Shown: positions 47,074-57,320 of the stretch, piece by piece | Position numbering within the stretch: position 1 is the first letter of the stretch | Layout: each line of letters opens with the position of its first letter | Origin: Allodiplogaster sudhausi | Lineage: Eukaryota > Nematoda > Chromadorea > Rhabditida > Diplogasteridae | DNA: 64,000 nucleotides | Assembly: GCA_945643635.1 (NCBI GenBank) | Contig: CALZFC010000035.1 | Span: 559,001 to 623,000 of the forward strand | Direction: 5' to 3' | The notes under the pieces: generated by a model | Databases searched by the model: none | Told to the model about the DNA's origin: nothing | Seen by the model: only the letters and a program-made list of their open reading frames with translations | Made by a program: the position numbers and the translations under genes

Positions 47074-47324
47074 GAAAGAGGCGTAAGAAGGTGCAGCGTC
47101 GACTACATCTACTCTGCGTTTCAATCTGAAGCTACGGTATGACGTTAGACGAACGATTTTTTTCTTCTCATTGTCAGCTAACAGCACCTACACCTTCTTT
47201 CACCTCTCTCTTTCGCCCTCTCTCTATCTCTTTCTCTCTCTCGCTCTCTATTTCTCGCTCCACGGGTCTCTCTTTCTCTTTCTCCCTCTCTCCCTCTTTC
47301 TCGTTCTCTCGCATTCCCTCCTTC

Positions 47325-47362
<38 letters not shown>

Positions 47363-50000
47363 CCACTAAAGTATGAGCGAACGTGTTCAGAATCGACGTT
47401 TCCTTTGTGAGGCATTCGACGCTGTCCAAAGAAACGTATCATCAGATCTGTTCGTACCGTCTGTAGAGTATTGGTAAGTCTTTGACCGGTAATCTTGAGG
47501 TCTCGGTTCGATACCCTTTTGAGAACAGATTTTTGCAAGCACGAAATTTTTTTTTTTTGCTTTTTTTCGTCGTTTATACATAAACAAAATGAGAAACTCA
47601 AACGAAATAAAACAAGAAACTCAAAAAACGTAAGAAGTGCTCTGAAAATTTCACTTTATTTTGCACTTTGTAGTCCAGGAGTTGAAGCCAGCCCGTTTGG
47701 AACCCATACACGGCCCAATTAAATGCAATATTATGAGATCTCTGCCATTTCAGCATATTTTTGAAAACGGTCTTCACAGCCGTAATCTCCATGGTCGAAA
47801 TAGTTATACTCCTACTCGAAATGGCACGAAAATGCGTATTCAGCGCGCTATTCCATTTTGTATTATTTATATTAATACTATTAATACTATTAATACCGGA
47901 CCCAACAATGTTGAGCGGGACTGTATGTACATGACAAAATACAGGTACAATCATTATCAACGAAGCACTGTGCCAAGTTACTTGGTGATGAGCGTGCTAA
48001 TTAAAGGAGGTCCGAGGCGAATAAATAGTGTCTTGTTTTTTTGGCCTTATTCAGTCAGGTTGAGCTAGAAACTTCGATTGCAAGTGTCCCGAAGTCACAA
48101 AAATCTCTCTGCCCTGAGGAAATTAGCTGTATTCTCAACTTTGAATTGGCGAATATTTAATTTTAACGCTCTTTTCAAAAAAAAATTTGGAAGAGCTACG
48201 CCGTGGCCTGCGGGGCCATCCTACCACTGCAAGTGAAAGTTATACATATGGTTTGAGCAACCTACATTGGCCGCGTTTTTCTTAACACATAGGCTCACGT
48301 GCCCCGTTGTCCATATCACAAGTTTCTGGGGATAGAGGCGAGATGCAGTAGCTCTATTTCTGAGGATTGCTAACACCGTACTTTTAAGTGATCGGGCCGC
48401 CAATCGTGGTAGGAGTTTTTCCCTTATGAACTCCTTTAAGCAAGAGTAACATTTATGTACCTTTCAATGAAACGGCAGCATTCGTGAAGTTTGAGACAAT
48501 GCAGACAATCTGAAATAGACAATGCAGACAATCTGAAATAGACAATGCAGACAATCTGAAATAGTCCTCAGAAATAAGGCATAGGGAAACACATTAAGCA
48601 ATGCTTTATCAATTAATGTGTCTCACATGAAATCTTCCATCTGCAATGGGCCCCAATGCGAGAACAAAAGCCAACCTTCTTTTGAATGCCATATACCATG
48701 CAACAGTCTTCGATCATCTGTTGGATCGATAACCTAGACACAAAATTTGTCTACGACATATAATTTCTTACAATTAGCCGCATAATAATAATACGAAAAA
48801 TTGTTAAAGTATATTTTTTAAAATATATATTTTATTTATCCAAATGGGATGAATAACCGAAGAATAAAAACTTGAATCAATACCACCCACCCTTCGTCGC
48901 ATGTCTGCGTCAGGTCAAGCAGGAATGAAGCGCGTTCTGCGTCATCGCTGGGGCCGGTGAAGAAGTGAACCGAGAGCATCGCAATCGATGCTCCCTCGTC
49001 AAAGGCTGAGGCCGGCCAGTAGTCCACCGAGAGCGCCACTTCTTCCGCCCTCGCAAGGCGATGAGAGAGCTAAGAGAATACAGTACGCAAATAGAATACT
49101 CCTGGAGACATGGTAAAAAAAATTGTAGATGATGATAAAAAGTTGTAGTAGATTCTGGCAATAAACTAGGGAATGCAAAAAAATTAGAATACTGTTCGAA
49201 AAAGAAGTCAATTGTTTGCTGCTAAATGCAGATATGTTTGTTGACACAACACCTTATGTCGATGCTCGGCAGCCATGCAGCACGTAGGATGGAGAGAGCT
49301 CGCCGCAGAAGGCCTTGAAGTTGGGCGAAGACACAAAGTCCGCCGGCAGCCCAGAAACGGCGATGAGAGACGCCAGATGACGGTCGGCGCATGCCCAGGG
49401 GCCGTTTGTCAGGGCTGAACTCGAATCGTTCTATGTTGCATTCATCGCTCACATGCAAGTGAATTAGCGCCCACTCGATTTGCACATATATATTACACGG
49501 TGACCCAAGACGACGGTTAGCAACATTTTAGGTAGGTGTAACAGTAAGTCGGTGTTAAGTCGAGGTCTCCGTTGTTTCGAATTTTTCCTACTATACGAAA
49601 AAATAATGCCGTATTCTAATCATATGTCAGAAAATAAAATAAAAACCGGTTGATTCCGTGCAGAGACAATAGTTCCGAAACAAACATGGCACACGCTCAC
49701 AACCAGGCCCACCAAATCCTAGTGATGACAGAGAGTGATAAGAGACAACCGACCAGCAGACTCGCGCGGAGGCGCACTGGGCCCGGGAAGAGCAGGAGCA
49801 GGCGAGTGGTGTGAGAAGGACAGCAGCTGCTCGCCGTAGAGTGCCTCTGGATGGCGCGCCTTGACATGGCGGAGCAGCGGAGAGGTGGGGAAGCCCTTGA
49901 GATGCTTGTACTTCTTCGGGCAAAAGTGGCAGACGGCGACCATTCCGCGAAGCGAGAAGAACTGCCACACGATGGAGTGTTTCTCGCGCTGCTCTTCCAT
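44337..50000 (-). CDS. BED zinc-finger / hAT-transposase-derived gene
   Basis: Exon 1 (50000-49754) encodes a BED finger: W..FF then CHFC, then LLRHVKARH. Exons with hAT landmarks follow. 49414-49253 reads ADRHLASLIAVSGLPADFVS and FCGELSPSY. 49049-48891 reads VALSVDYWPASAF. 48733-48676 and 48509-48461 (IVCIVSNFTNAAV) come next, then a stretch where an exon seems to be missing. 46420-46282 reads LLAPFDELVRSVREN. 46135-46065, 45965-45769, 45635-45429 and 45255-45087 (EWWRARRPMLPTLH, VPASAASSAG) complete the catalytic-region remnants. 44900-44810 (TKRTTRLSTLHNTLM) and 44510-44337 (acidic tail, stop) close the gene. Phases agree except at the exon 2/3 junction, where TAA (49254-49256) abuts the donor. 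DDE residues are not recognisable. This is either a domesticated ZBED-like gene or an old element now decaying. Confidence 0.75.
46859..46944 (-). ncRNA. tRNA-like sequence in left arm of the Tc1-like element
   Basis: Mirror copy of 47447-47529: B-box GGTTCGATACC, and an A-box-like tgtagagtattggtaag. The outer stem is partly lost here (atcgcttc instead of atctgttc). Confidence 0.4.
47447..47529 (+). ncRNA. tRNA-like sequence in right arm of the Tc1-like element
   Basis: TCTGTTC at 47447-47453 pairs perfectly with GAACAGA at 47523-47529, like an acceptor stem. A box-like tgtagagtattggtaag is followed by B box ggttcgatacc (about 47505-47515), then a T-run (attttt). The anticodon arm is poor: the loop around accggtaat lacks U33 and several pairs. 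It is probably a tRNA-derived SINE-like remnant or relic. Confidence 0.45.
48003..48210. repeat. Dispersed repeat R2, copy 2
   Basis: Matches 14130-14345 block by block (gaggtccgaggcgaataaat, cttcgattgcaagtgtcccg, ctgccctgaggaaattagct, gccgtggcc). It lies inside the same intron of the BED/hAT gene as the Tc1-like element. Confidence 0.8.
48494..48564 (-). repeat. Three tandem copies of a splice-acceptor segment
   Basis: A 23-bp unit (on the minus strand attgtctgcattgtctatttcag) is repeated three times, so three identical acceptors tttcag|attgtc precede exon 48509-48461 of the BED/hAT gene. Confidence 0.85.
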
Positions 50001-50610
50001 TCTGGCAACACTGAAAGAAATGAAAGAGTTTATATCAAGTTAGATGGACAATCAATCTACTGGCTAACATATCCAAGCTTCGTTCAAAGAAGCTTAGCTA
50101 GCAAGCAATCGTAGAATGCATCTGAACAGGCGCCACGGGGTATTAAGGCGACACTTAGAGAACATTTTAGTGTGGCGTCGCGAAAAAACTCTCCGTGAGG
50201 CAGCAAGAAGTGAAAGAATGCGAGAGGAAGAGTGGCAGTGAGAGAGAAAGAGGACTCGTCTCGATTGTTGTGCAGTGCAGGCCGGCTGCTCGCTGAGACG
50301 AGGGAGACGAGAAGTGAGAGCGAACGAGAGGGTACAGAGGCGCAGAACAGAGAAAGAGAGTTTGTTGGAGAGAGTGTGCAGATGAGCAGAGAACTCGTGA
50401 GCCAGAGTGGGGCTCTGTGAGTCGCCACAAGATGCAATGGAGTGAGGTCATGGAAGTCGACATAGGGTGAAGGGGGCAGAGATAGGGGACTAGAGAAGTA
50501 CAGACAGTGTACGGCATGCAAATACAGCAGAGAACATAGCAACAAATATGCGAGACACACTTCACTCGCTAGGCTACTATGTACTTCTACATATCTGGAT
50601 CAGACAACAA
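50001..50610. other. Presumed 5' region of the BED/hAT gene, no other gene
   Basis: A purine/pyrimidine-skewed stretch. A 158-codon minus-strand frame (50084-50560) is Ser/Leu-rich and reflects CT composition. No TATA or initiator could be singled out. Confidence 0.4.
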
Positions 50611-50619
50611 TGAAAACTG

Positions 50620-50803
50620 CACACAGCGCAGGAAGTTCGTTATACCCGCACTCGCAAAATAAACTTTGGAGTGATCAATTCCGACCAGAACTTCAAAGTT
50701 CGTTTTCCCGTTACAACACTCGTTTTGAAAGTACGTTTTCCGGGTACTTTAAAACGAACTTTCCCGCCAGCCGGAAAAAGTATTATACTTTCTGCGCTGT
50801 GTG
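50620..50803. mobile_element. Small MITE with CACACAGCGCAG ends
   Basis: Terminal inverted repeats cacacagcgcag (50620-50631) and ctgcgctgtgtg (50792-50803). The interior has repeated motifs of the type gttcgttttcccg and gtacgttttccgggtac. Related strings (cacacagcgca, ccagccgg) occur at 62755-62950. The superfamily is unknown. Confidence 0.65.
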
Positions 50804-51409
50804 TGATTGTGAGAAGAATATATAGAGAAGTATAAGCAAAATTAAAGCAGCCTGTAAACTTTTTGAGCTAATATTCACAAGATCTGTACAGCAACTTTGT
50901 TTTCGACTGCCGTAAAAGAATTTAAAAAAAAACATAAACCAGGTAATTCTGTATTCCTGATAGTACATATTTCACAAGAAGAATGAATGCTTACAGAGGC
51001 AGTGCAAGAAAGCGTTCCCCGCGGTCTCCTTCCCTGTGAGTTTGCGGTATCAGCGAATTTGTGATACTTTTAGGATAATAGCCAACAAAAAACAGCAGCA
51101 TGATAGCGCACATGCGTCGTCAATATATTTACATATGAACATACATAGTGTGTACATTCATACTGATTCTTTCGTATGGCCAGTGCATGGGCAAATTGTA
51201 TTGATCGCGGGAACAGGAAGACTCGGAAAAATCACCCTTCATCTTAGCCCCCAGGCGTGCATCGACCAACGATGATAGGAGAAAAGGCGTACGCTGAGCC
51301 AGTCATCGGAAACTGATTAACAATATAATGATACCATTCATTCGCGGGCAATCATAATGAGGGTAGATCGCTTTATCACTTTCCTCGTAATTTTCAGTAG
51401 ATGAAAATT

Positions 51410-54400
51410 CTACATCAATTTTATGAAAGTCGAGTTAAGAAGATCAGAACCTTTGAGCTTATCCTCAAGCTTCCGCTTCCATAATCGCTTCTTTCTGAAT
51501 TTCTCTTTCTCCCCCTTCCACTTGGCGGTTCTAGTGGAAGAGATATTATTTTTGGGTCTGTCTGTTTAGAGTCCACTTTTTCTCTCGCTAAAAGCGTAGT
51601 ATTTATTGAACACGAGCATGTACACACTACTATATATAATACAAAATGAAAGAATGAGCAATATAAGAATACTTGAAAGTAATCTTGCCGATTGGCAACT
51701 TTTGTGCACGAAGTTAAGGAATGCACGAAGAATAACAAATACAACGGCTACTGCGATGACGATCGCGTTCACTGCGCTTGTTCCCGCTCCTTTGTATCTT
51801 CCTTTTTTAGACTGTTTACTTACAAAACTTACCTTTCTCAAATACATAATGTTTCTACTTTTATTAGTTTTGAGATTAGTTTGAAAATGGTTTATTACTT
51901 AGAAAAAACCAAAGCAACCATATAGAAGAAATAGCACAAGTACTCGACCGCAACTCACACTAACCAGCCTACCGGCTCTCCCATCCTAATAAGGCAATTG
52001 GGCAAGAGGGGTGAATGGCCGTAAAATCTATAACCATAATATATATACTTGATGGAAATAACATAACCATTCCCAAAATAACAATCACGCACAATTGCAG
52101 ACTACAAATACGGTAACTATAATAGAGAAACAAATGCGAGCTATAAATATCCTAAAACAGGTGGAATTACGGAAGGTCTGGGGAAAGGGGAAGAAGGCCA
52201 GGATCATTTCGTCAAGCGCGAGTCCATATTCGCCTTTTCAATCTCCACATAATATCTCCTCAAGAATATTAATTTGTTTACTGCTTTACTTAATTAAATA
52301 AGGTGAAGGAGTTAAAATCTTCCTTGAATTCACTCCTTTTTGCTTGACACAAGGATAAGAGAGTATGTGTATTGCACGCCAATGTACAGGCTAGGCGTGA
52401 CCCGGGCCCCATTTCCACCAAAGATACACCTGTTAGGGCTGGCCCGCTTTCTATCGGGCGGGGCCCTTATTTTCCCTGCCCGGGACGAACTTTCACCTCT
52501 CAAATGCTCAATCATTACTAATTTTATGCCTGTTTTATCAAAATCACGTGCTAATAAAAAAAACATAAAACATAAATTGATTAGGCAGTGTAATTCATTT
52601 GTTTTTCTCAAACGAGATTTACTTACTTTCTGCAAATATTTATTAGAACGAAAAAAAAATCAAATTGCACCAGTCGGAGGGTCAGTCTAATTCCGGCCGT
52701 CGTAGAATCGTATTCTGAGGCTGATTATGAGCCCGGGCCGTGCTCGCTAATTTAAATTTGGCTCTTAAAAATAACAGCGGGCGGGGTCTAGGGCCGACCC
52801 GACCCGCTGCCGCTTATCCCTGCACGCGAAAATATTTAGAAAAATACAAATATATTACGGTTGCGTGTCGTGCTCCTTTAATAAGCATAATAAGTACTGC
52901 CTTCTTTTACTGACATAAAGAAGAAGATGAAAGCCGCGAGCACTTTGAGCGGAAGAATAGCGAAGTCCAAGATCCAAAAAGGTTAATCATTGCTTTAAAA
53001 TTGTAATAATTGTAAATTGATAAATCAATACTGAAAGAAAAACGCACAAGTGCGAAGTGAAGTAGATTCACGAATTCGGTACGACTGAGGATTTTGACGG
53101 CGACGAGAATGATACCGACGACAGTGACGGTGATCAAGACGGGACTGATCTTCATCGTCTGATAAGCAAATTATCGGTTTAAACTTTAAACTACATTTAA
53201 AGTAGAAATTTTTTGTACGCATTTTACTGAGTGAAACAAATTGAAAGAACATCTGTGAAGTGTTGAAGGAAGACATCGAAGTGTTGCAGGACCAGAGTGG
53301 CGACCGTTACGAAGATTGAGATCACCGACATTGCGTGTATGACCTGAGCAAATTTTTATCGTTAAAAATACAGCTTTCTCTTTCTTACATCTAGGAAGAG
53401 GAAGAAGAAGCTAGCCATGAGCAGTTGGATGAGAAGAACCACGCCGTTCAAGATCTAGGAAAGTTAATCTTTTTTTTTTAAATTAATAAAACAAGTCAAC
53501 AATCAATAATGAAACGCACAAGAGTGAAATGAAGAAGGGGAGCGACGTGGTCAAAGCTGAAGTATTTGATGGTGCCTAGAGTAATGCAGACGACAGTGAT
53601 GGAGGTCGAGATGCCCATAAGAATTTTTGCCTAATGAGCAAGCTATCAATTTATTTATTTTTCAATTTTTCTTACTTTAAAAATTTGTATTTTAAACATT
53701 AATTGAAAGCAATTTACTGAATGAAACACGAATTAAACCAACAGCTGCAAACTTTGGAAGAAAGAAATCAAAGCGAAGCAGGAAGAGAATGGCGACCGTC
53801 ACGAAGCGTGAGGTCTTCGACATTGCGAACATCACCTGATTACGTTTTTCTTATTTCTGTTACATCTTAAATATAGCAAGATCAATAAATCTCATATTTT
53901 TCCGTTTTCTAAAATATATAATTTTCACAAGCTAAGTAAGAACAAGTTTTTTTTAATCCCTTAATACTCATTCCGGGATAAGCAATCCTGATTAAAGGAG
54001 TTCACAAGGGAAAACCTTCCCAATTTCTTTCAGGGCAAGTTTGAAAATATTTGCAAGAAAAGTAATCAAATAGAATATCGCTTGACCGACCACGTATCGT
54101 CATAGCTTCTTTCGATTATCAGAAGTGCAAGTGTATGCACCACAAGGAGTATCTGGACAAAAAGAAAATTATTGGAGCAAATAAAATAGATAGATGCAAC
54201 GGTGGCAACTGAAAAATAGATTTTGAACAAATACATATATACCGTATTTTCTCAATTAGTGCCCCTCGCTCTATTAGAATCCCCCCCCCCTCCAATAGTG
54301 CCCCCCTAATTGTTTAATAGAGACGTACCTGGAATCTATCCAGGAGGATTGGGATGCTCTTCCCAATGAACTGATTTCAAATTCATTCAAAATCTATGGT

Positions 54401-54709
54401 AAAACTGATATTCCAGAATCATCATTCCATTGAAGTAGAGCTATAATTCTTCGTTTTTGTGAATAAAATGTTTGTTACCAAATTTTTAGTCAATAACATT
54501 GAAAAATAGTACCCCTCCCTCTAATAGACCCCCCCCCCCCTAATAGTGCCCCCCTCTCGCAGAGGAATTGAAAAATAGTACCCCGGGGGCACTGACAGAG
54601 AAAATACGGTACATATTCTTGAAAACGGCTGGCTAACCACAAGAAGGATCGTGTTCTTCTTGTGAAAGTTGTGAATGGAGAAGTTGGCGAGGTCGTCATC
54701 GTTCACCAT
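51410..54709 (-). CDS. Multi-pass membrane protein built from duplicated exon cassettes
   Basis: Exon 1 (54709-54638) is the N-terminus, MVNDDDLANFSIHNFHKKN. Then come exons of three recurring types, all phase 0. Type c: 54152-54087 and 53454-53389, 66 nt each (ILLVVHTLALLIIE; ILNGVVLLIQLLMA). Type a: 53835-53743 and 53343-53251, 93 nt each (RFVTVAILFLLRFDFFLPKF; SIFVTVATLVLQHFDVFLQH). Type b: 53630-53520 and 53158-53048, 111 nt each (ITVVCITLGTIKYF; ITVTVVGIILVAVKI). A 63-nt c-type copy at 52973-52911 has GG where the acceptor AG should be. A b-like exon (about 51790-51710) and a basic terminal exon (51530-51410, WKGEKEKFRKKRLWKRKL, stop) may belong to it or to a paralogue. Each exon is roughly one membrane span. 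The family is not recognised; a tetraspan-like protein is inferred. Confidence 0.65.
51805..52080. repeat. Dispersed repeat R1, copy 2 (right part)
   Basis: Matches 37250-37500: cttacctttctcaaatacat, a tttattact block, actcgaccgcaactcacact, and ggcaagaggggtgaatggcc. It separates the b-like exon at 51.7 kb from the rest of the membrane-protein gene. Confidence 0.85.
52375..52835. repeat. GC-rich segment with inverted ggcccg/cgggcc blocks
   Basis: Blocks such as gacccgggcccc, cgggcggggccc, gagcccgggccg and gggcggggtctagggccgac stand in AT-rich DNA. Composition resembles the interior of the hAT-type element at 21376-21650, but clear termini and target duplication were not found. Confidence 0.45.
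54242..54609 (+). mobile_element. pogo/Tigger-derived element, copy 2, in intron 1 of the membrane-protein gene
   Basis: TA-flanked ends CCGTATTTTCTCAATTAGTGC and …cagagaaaatacgg. The interior keeps the frame WDALPNELISNSFKIYGKTD, homologous to the copy at 14608-15044, and the attgaaaaatagtacccc blocks. Target TA is at 54240-54241 and 54610-54611. Confidence 0.85.
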
Positions 54710-55464
54710 TGCGGATGAGGAGAGGTGGAGATGGTTCGAGAAAGCAGCAGAAAAAGGCAAGGCAACGAGGGAAAGCGAGAGACGAAGAAACGCACCCGGC
54801 CACAGTCAAGACAGCAGCGAGAAGTGAGATCGGGCAGACATTCTAGTGTGCGTAACCATCCTTTGTAGACAATATGAACCATAGTATATACCAGTATACT
54901 GATGCCAAATGGAGGACGCGCAGCCAGCTTGGTCATCGTGGAACAGTGCAGGGTAAGGAAACGTGTTTGAGTGCAGATAGCAGCGAGAGAGAGACAAATG
55001 AGAGAGAGAGAGTAAGAAACGAGAGAAATGAACGGGACATACAGCCTCAGGGCTCGTCTGGATCGTTAAAGATTAGGAAATGATCCAATGAGAAGAACTA
55101 TGAAAGAAAGATTCATAAAGGAATGTGCCGGTTGACTTGAGCAAGTGGAAGAAAGAAGGAGCACTTCTGTGCAATAATCAAGTGTAACAATGAGCTGAAA
55201 TAAGAGCTATCATGGTGAACTGACGAGATTTACAGGGTGAGATTTCACCATAGAATTGTAGGAGGGAGTAAGAGAAAGAACACGAGAGAAAGGGAAGAGG
55301 TCGAGAGATAGAGAGAAAGTGAGAGCGAAAGAGGAGGGAAATAGTGACCAATGAGAGAGAAAGTGGGAGGTAGAAAAAGAACTGACAGCGCCGACAGGGA
55401 CGTTCATATTCAGCATTCTCTTCCTCTGAGTGTGTCTCACGCAATCACCCTATCACTAACTATG

Positions 55465-55469
<5 letters not shown>

Positions 55470-55509
<40 letters not shown>

Positions 55510-55510
55510 A
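55470..55510. repeat. (CT)n tract
   Basis: Pure CT run, inverted relative to the GA run at 55735-55800. Confidence 0.9.
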
Positions 55511-55734
55511 TTCCAATGCGATTGGGTTCCATCACAACGGCGTGTTCCGAAGAAAGAGAGAGAGAGAGTGTATGCGATCAAAGGAGAGCAGGGAGAGAGA
55601 GAGTGTGTGTGTGTGTTTAAGAAGTAGACAGCGAGGTGGGTAAAGGACAGTTCGATGAGTCTATGCTGATTATAACAGATGGTCATCTTGCTTCGTCTGT
55701 TGCGGAAAGGGAAGGGAATAGAAGGGTCGATAGA

Positions 55735-55800
55735 GAGAGAGAGATAGAGAGAGATAGAGATAGAGAGAAATAGAGAGAGAGATAGAGAGAGAGATACACA
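55735..55800. repeat. (GA)n/GATA tract
   Basis: gagagata repeats, immediately 3' (minus orientation) of the candidate exon at 55801-56045. Confidence 0.9.
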
Positions 55801-56045
55801 GTTTGTGCCAAAGGAGACTCGCTTCCGACGGCGGAGCCAGCCAGCGTTGGACGTAGAAACCAAGACGAGCTAACTGATGGTGAGCTGATGAAGACGCCAG
55901 CTGCTGGAAGTTCGACAGGGCCTGGGCGTGGGCGCACGGATGGTATCGGGCTAGGGGCTAATTGGGGTAGTTCATGTTCGTAATGGTCGACAGAGAACAT
56001 ACGCTTGCATGATCTCCACTTGCAATGACATTTCTGGTTACTCAT
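55801..56045 (-). CDS. Possible first exon, Cys/His-bearing Pro-rich protein
   Basis: ATG at 56045 opens MSNQKCHCKWRSCKRMFSVD with HYEHE, a zinc-finger-like C..C/H..H spacing. A Pro/Ser-rich stretch follows (PSPIPSVRPRPGPVELPAAG) to a possible donor (aaact|gtgtat) near 55801. Downstream exons were not found. The family is unknown. Confidence 0.4.
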
Positions 56046-56329
56046 CGATTCTGGTGAGAAACTCTATTACATAAGATAATCTACACACACACACGAAATA
56101 TCTTCTGCCATAAATAGAATGGCATACAGGACTGACGGCAGTGTCAGTGCCGCTAGAGCATCTGGAAAGATATGGTATTTCGCACCTCTTTTCCTTGAAC
56201 TTTAGTTACGTCACCGAAGTAATACGATGGAGAAAAAGTGGGAGAGAGAAAGACTTTTGGAACCTCCACCATCAGCTTCATATATATATATATATATATA
56301 TATATCTGCATATCCAATCCATATCCTCT

Positions 56330-56745
56330 TGTTTCTCCGAGTATTTGTAGCAGTTCGCCGTCCTTCGCTCTTTGACACCGAGAACCTCCAATCTGGTTCA
56401 CAACCAGTCTCTAAGCAAAGAGACAAAGAGAAGGAGATTAGAGGAGAGTGACAGATTAGAGTGAGAGGTGAGAAGAGATGACAGAGATAGAGAGACAAGA
56501 GTGCAAAGGTTAACTCCAGGCGCATGTCTACCAGAAGTGATAATGATGTTAGCGTATGCATATGAATGTATGCAGTTTCTCACGCCTTACTTGTTATCGT
56601 TTTAAATTCCTTTCTTTATTCCTTTTTTTAGACAACCGTCAGCGCGATAGAATCTGCTTACTTGCAAAACTTACCTTTTCAAATACATACATACATATAT
56701 GTTTCTTCTTTTGTTCGCCTTGGGAATACTTTGAGCCCGTTGTCA
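56330..56745. repeat. Dispersed repeat R1, copy 3 (left part)
   Basis: Matches 36535-37320: gagtatttgtagcagttcgc, aatctggttca, ctccaggcg, ttgttatcgtttt, and cttaccttttcaaatacata. The GA expansion seen at 36.6-37.06 kb is nearly absent here. Confidence 0.85.
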
Positions 56746-56935
56746 GGCTCACGCCTCCTACACAAATGGCTAGCCATTATTTATGGCCGGTCTCTAAATG
56801 TTAAGAAGACTTCCGGCAAGAGATTCATTGTGCCATTTAAGTACATGAGAACCCTCTTCTCGCAATCAGAATAATAGAGAGCTTAACCTTTTATACATGC
56901 CTAATAATCTGTCTGCACCTTTTGGTGAGAGGGAG

Positions 56936-57025
56936 ACAGGGAGAGAGAGAAAGAGAGCGAGAGATGAAGAGAGAGAGAAAGAGAGAGTGAGAGAGAGAGA
57001 TAGAGAGAGAGAGAGAGCGATAAAG
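56936..57025. repeat. (GA)n tract upstream of the nuclear receptor gene
   Basis: GA run about 300 bases before the receptor start codon. Confidence 0.9.
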
Positions 57026-57320
57026 AACACAAAACTGAAACAGAGACTACAAGGCATATGAATTCGCGTGTTCAATAATTTCTGCTCGTTTTTCCTCTCT
57101 GTTCTCCCGCAATAGCGCCTATCTCTTCAGTCGCATTCAATCTATCGATCAACGCGTGTTTCAACTGGCTGGCTGACAAGAGAGGTTTTCGCTCTCGCAC
57201 TCACTCATTGTCAGCGCAAGCGGTTAACTTTAATTCCCACTAGGGAATGTTCATGATATTCCAGGTGGAAATATCGAAGTTCGCAACCGATTCCTGCCGG
57301 GTTTACGACGCCGTATACAA

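Larger units (their letters stand above)
46466..47923. mobile_element. Tc1-like non-autonomous element, 1458 bp with about 560-bp inverted repeats
   Basis: TA at 46464-46465 and 47924-47925 flanks CAGTCCCGCTCAACATTGTT and its inverse at the right end. The arms (46466 to about 47030, and about 47365 to 47923) are almost identical inverted copies, including a 102-codon frame present in both arms (SINININNTKWNSALNTHFR, then WQRSHNIAFNLAVYGFQTGW) that has no recognised domain. The centre is GA (47033-47080) and CT (47205-47360) repeat. It lies inside an intron of the BED/hAT gene. Each arm also carries a tRNA-like block. Confidence 0.9.

Noticed and set aside
49252..49256. TAA before the exon 2 donor taken as proof that the BED/hAT gene is dead
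   Set aside because: A donor choice or sequence error could explain it, and the other junctions checked between neighbouring exons agree in phase. It is recorded as an anomaly only.
50084..50560. 158-codon minus-strand frame upstream of the BED/hAT gene
   Set aside because: Composition-driven (Ser/Leu/Pro), also open in a second frame, no domain, and it overlaps the expected promoter region.
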